Both the position numbers and the translations under genes were made by a program. A stretch of 64,000 bases of DNA from contig OZ024831.1 in NCBI GenBank assembly GCA_964016985.1, positions 82,376,263-82,440,262 of the forward strand, given 5' to 3'. Shown one piece after another: positions 61,421-64,000 of this stretch. A model generated the notes under the pieces. It saw only the letters and a list, made by a program, of their open reading frames with translations. It ran no database searches and was not told the DNA's origin. This DNA is from Anodontia alba (taxonomy: Eukaryota > Mollusca > Bivalvia > Lucinida > Lucinidae). Position 1 is the first letter of the stretch. Each line of letters begins with the position of its first letter.

Positions 61421-63385
61421 CACTCGCAAAGGCCGAAATTACCTACAGATATCGAAATAGTATAGATGTCCAGGAAGTGTCACAATCAAAGAACATAGTC
61501 TACCAATGACACCATAAGAACGAGTAAATATAGTATATCAATGACACAACAAGGACGAGTCAATAACATAGTCTATTTATGACACCTAAAGGAGTAATAA
61601 ATAACATGATTTATCAATGACACAGCACGGACGAGTAAATAACATAGTCTACCAATGACACCACAATGACGAATAAACAGCATACTCTACGAATGACACA
61701 ACAAGGACAAGTAAACAACATAGTCTACCAATGACACCACTAGGTCGAATAAATAACATAATCTACAAATGACGCCACAAGGACAAGCAAATAACATATT
61801 ATACCAATGACACCACGAGGACGAGCAAAGGGCACAGTTTAGCAATGACATCAAGAGGACGAGTAAAAACCATAATCTAACAATGACACCACAAGGTCGA
61901 GTTTATAAAATAGTCTACCAAAGGAACCACGAGGAAAGTAAATAGCAAAGTCTACCAATGACACAACAAGGACGAGTAAATAATATAATCTACCAATGAT
62001 ACCAAGAGGACGAGTAAATTATTTAGTCTACTAATGACACCAAAAAGATGAGTAAATAACATAGTCTAGCAATGATACCAAGAGGAAGAGTAAATAACAT
62101 ATTCTACCAATGACACCACAAAGACCAGAAGATAACATAGTCTACCAATGACACCACAAGGACGAGTAAATAACATAATCTACCACTGATATCACAAGGA
62201 TGAGTAAATAACATAATCTACCAATGATACCTGAGGACGAGTAAATAGCATGGTCTACCATTAACACAAGAACGACAAGTAAATAATATAGCCTACCAAC
62301 GACATCTAGAGGACAAGTAAATAACATAGTCTACCAATGACACCAAGAGGACGAGTAAATGACATAGTCTATCAATGACACCAAGAGGACGGGTAAATAA
62401 AATAGTCTACCAATAACACCAAGAGGACGAGTAAATAACATAGTCTACAAATGAAACTAAGATGACGAATAAATAACATTGTCTACTAATGATACCAAGA
62501 GGAAGAGTAAATAACATAGTCTTTCAATGACACTACAAGGTCGTGTAGTTAACATAGTCTTCCAAATTCACCAAGATAACGAGTAAAATAACATATTCTA
62601 TCAATGACACCACACTGACGAGTAAATAACACAGTCGACTAATGATTCCACAAGCACGAGTGATAACATAGTCTACCAATGGCACGACAATTACGAGTAC
62701 ATAACATACCAATGACACCACAAGGACGAGTAAATAAGCTAGTATACCAATAACACCAAGAGGACGAGTAAATAACATAGTCTATAAATGGTACTAAGAA
62801 GACGAATAAATGACATAGTCTACCAATGACACGAAGAGGACGAGTAAATAACATAGTCTACCAATGACACCACAAGGACGAGTAGATAACATAGTCTACC
62901 ACTGACACCAAGACGATGAGTAAAATAACATTCTATCAATGACACCGCAGTGACGAGTAAATAACACAGTCGACCAATGATTCCACAAGGACGAGTGATA
63001 ACATAGTCTACCAATGACACCATAAGAACGAGTAAATACATAGTCTACCAATGACACCATAAGAACGAGTAAATAAATAATCTAGTCTACCGATAGCACC
63101 GACAAGGACGAGTAAATAACATAGTCTTCCAATGATACCAAGAAGACGAGTAAATTACAAAGTCTAACAATGACACCACAAGAACGAATAAATATTGTAA
63201 GCTACCAAAGACACCACAAGTACAAATAAATAACATAGTCAACATATGATACCAATGACACTAAGAGGACTACAAATGATACCAAGACAACGAGCAAATA
63301 ACAATCTACTTATGGTATCATGAGGACGAGTAAATCGCATGGGGCTACCAAATATACCAAGACGAGTAAATAAGTACACATCTAA
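61421..63385. repeat. 38-bp minisatellite block 2 (~50 units) with duplicated left flank
   Basis: The flank 61421-61490 (CGCAAAGGCCGAAATTACCT, ACAGATATCGAAATAGTATAG, TGTCCAGGAAGTGTCA) matches that of block 1, then units as in block 1 but with more variants (CACCAAGAGGACGAG, TTCCACAAGGACGAGTGAT). Local higher-order duplication: 62560-62720 resembles 62890-63050 (TTACGAG / ACAGTCGACCAATGATTCCA). Confidence 0.92.
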
Positions 63386-63888
63386 AGCTATGACGGTAAT
63401 CTGTGGGAAATAGAACTCGTAATATCTTAAGGAAATAGTTCGTCTAACTGTAAGGAAGTGTTCCCTCAGAACGATATCACGCTGTTTGACGACTGAAGGT
63501 TACCTAACGTTGCAAAACGTTTTGACGTCATCTGAAAACACCGAAACAATACGATCGTATAAAGTACATTCTAAAGGAATTATTTTATCAGTTGTATAGG
63601 TTAATACACATTGAGTATTTGGAGCATTTTGGATAGCAAATAATGCGAAGTTTCTTCATGCGGACAACAGAGTCTCTGAGTAGACTGGGCAGATGCGTAT
63701 ACTGATTTGCGTCTTCGTTGTACGCACATGTGAGAAGGTACATTGTCTTACGTTTGGGTTCATAATGATCAGCAAATACAATGTACACTGGAACAGCTTG
63801 CTGAGATAGATAAGGTAATGTGATGTTTTGTGCGTGCAACAGACGGTTCAACTAAAAAACAAAATAAAAACGATATGGATAAATGCTT
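63386..63888. other. No gene called
   Basis: TGCGAAGTTTCTTCATGCGG, GACTGGGCAGATGCGTATAC and TGTGAGAAGGTACATTGTCT (63648-63750) are related in reverse sense to 41.75-41.95 kb, an old dispersed repeat. Confidence 0.4.
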
Positions 63889-64000
63889 AGAATGAGTAAA
63901 ATTTTCAGCAGAGTGAACTTTTGAAATATTTTGCTTATTTTCCCGAGAAAAGAAAGATCTGGCATTTCATGCAAATTGCCATAAATCTGTCGTCTGCTGA
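63889..64000. repeat. B-hairpin, cut by the window end
   Basis: TGAGTAAAATTTTCAGCAGA, GGCATTTCATGCAAATTGCC and GTCGTCTGCTGA; the inner right arm is deleted and the outer end lies at or beyond the last base. Confidence 0.8.

Overview
The window looks like animal, probably bivalve mollusc, nuclear DNA. It is AT-rich, coding content is very low, a coding exon is bounded by a canonical splice acceptor, and there are tRNA-derived SINEs with Pol III A/B boxes, LINE and mariner fossils, hundreds of bases of minisatellite, and very many short fold-back elements. The bivalve call rests on the general look of the repeats and is an inference; no mitochondrial, rRNA or other diagnostic gene is present.

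Genes. Only one segment is convincingly coding: the minus-strand terminal exon at 11409-12487, the C-terminal ~358 residues of an acidic, Ser/Pro-rich, probably disordered protein I cannot name. A tiny phase-matched candidate upstream exon sits at 14018-14066. Two other places look like possible gene starts and are flagged at low confidence: 27.15-27.47 kb (CRE-like and YY1-like motifs, an ATG exon with a donor on + and a rival ATG/donor on -) and 43.43 kb (YY1-like ATG-GCG-GCC context).

Repeats. Family names used below: A-hairpin (~210 bp, inner arms GCAAACAGTGTAGATCCAGA, outer ends TTAA-CCCTTGTCCTGCTGAA); A' (relative of A without the perfect hairpin); B-hairpin (~200 bp, CAGCAGACGAC outside, GACATTTCATGCAAATTGTC inside, often TTAA at both ends; B' is a variant with TTAACCCTT ends); C-hairpin (~190 bp, AGCTCCAGATAAG ends, core TTGTGGGTACTCATTAGAAG); D-hairpin (~280-330 bp, ends ATTACGAAAACACGCCTAT, core nearly the same as C); pogo-like MITEs (CAGTCGACTCTCGTTATCTC, TA flanks). 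A second class, here called array elements, consists of 105-190 bp degenerate tandem units joined to a GGAC/GTCC microsatellite and a terminal ATGCCCC-type hairpin. SINEs of two families, two mariner pseudogenes and a 5'-truncated LINE copy complete the set.

Layout. 1-10 kb: inverted repeat, mariner fossil, array elements, hairpins. 10-15.4 kb: SINE, terminal exon, nested hairpins, 47-bp minisatellite. 15.4-36 kb: dense A/B/C/D hairpins, array elements, two copies of a 9-bp-TSD MITE. 36-51.5 kb: SINEs, hairpins, a 3.3-kb array element carrying a LINE insertion, pogo-like MITEs, a TG microsatellite. 51.9-57.2 kb: 5.3-kb minisatellite of 41 bp. 57.2-59.8 kb: SINEs and a mariner fossil. 59.8-63.4 kb: two 38-bp minisatellite arrays that share a left flank. 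The most interesting material is the repeat biology: a clear nested insertion with a 4-bp target duplication, a mobile element with 9-bp target duplications, hairpin families sharing one core with different ends, and a Helitron-like 3' end on an array element.
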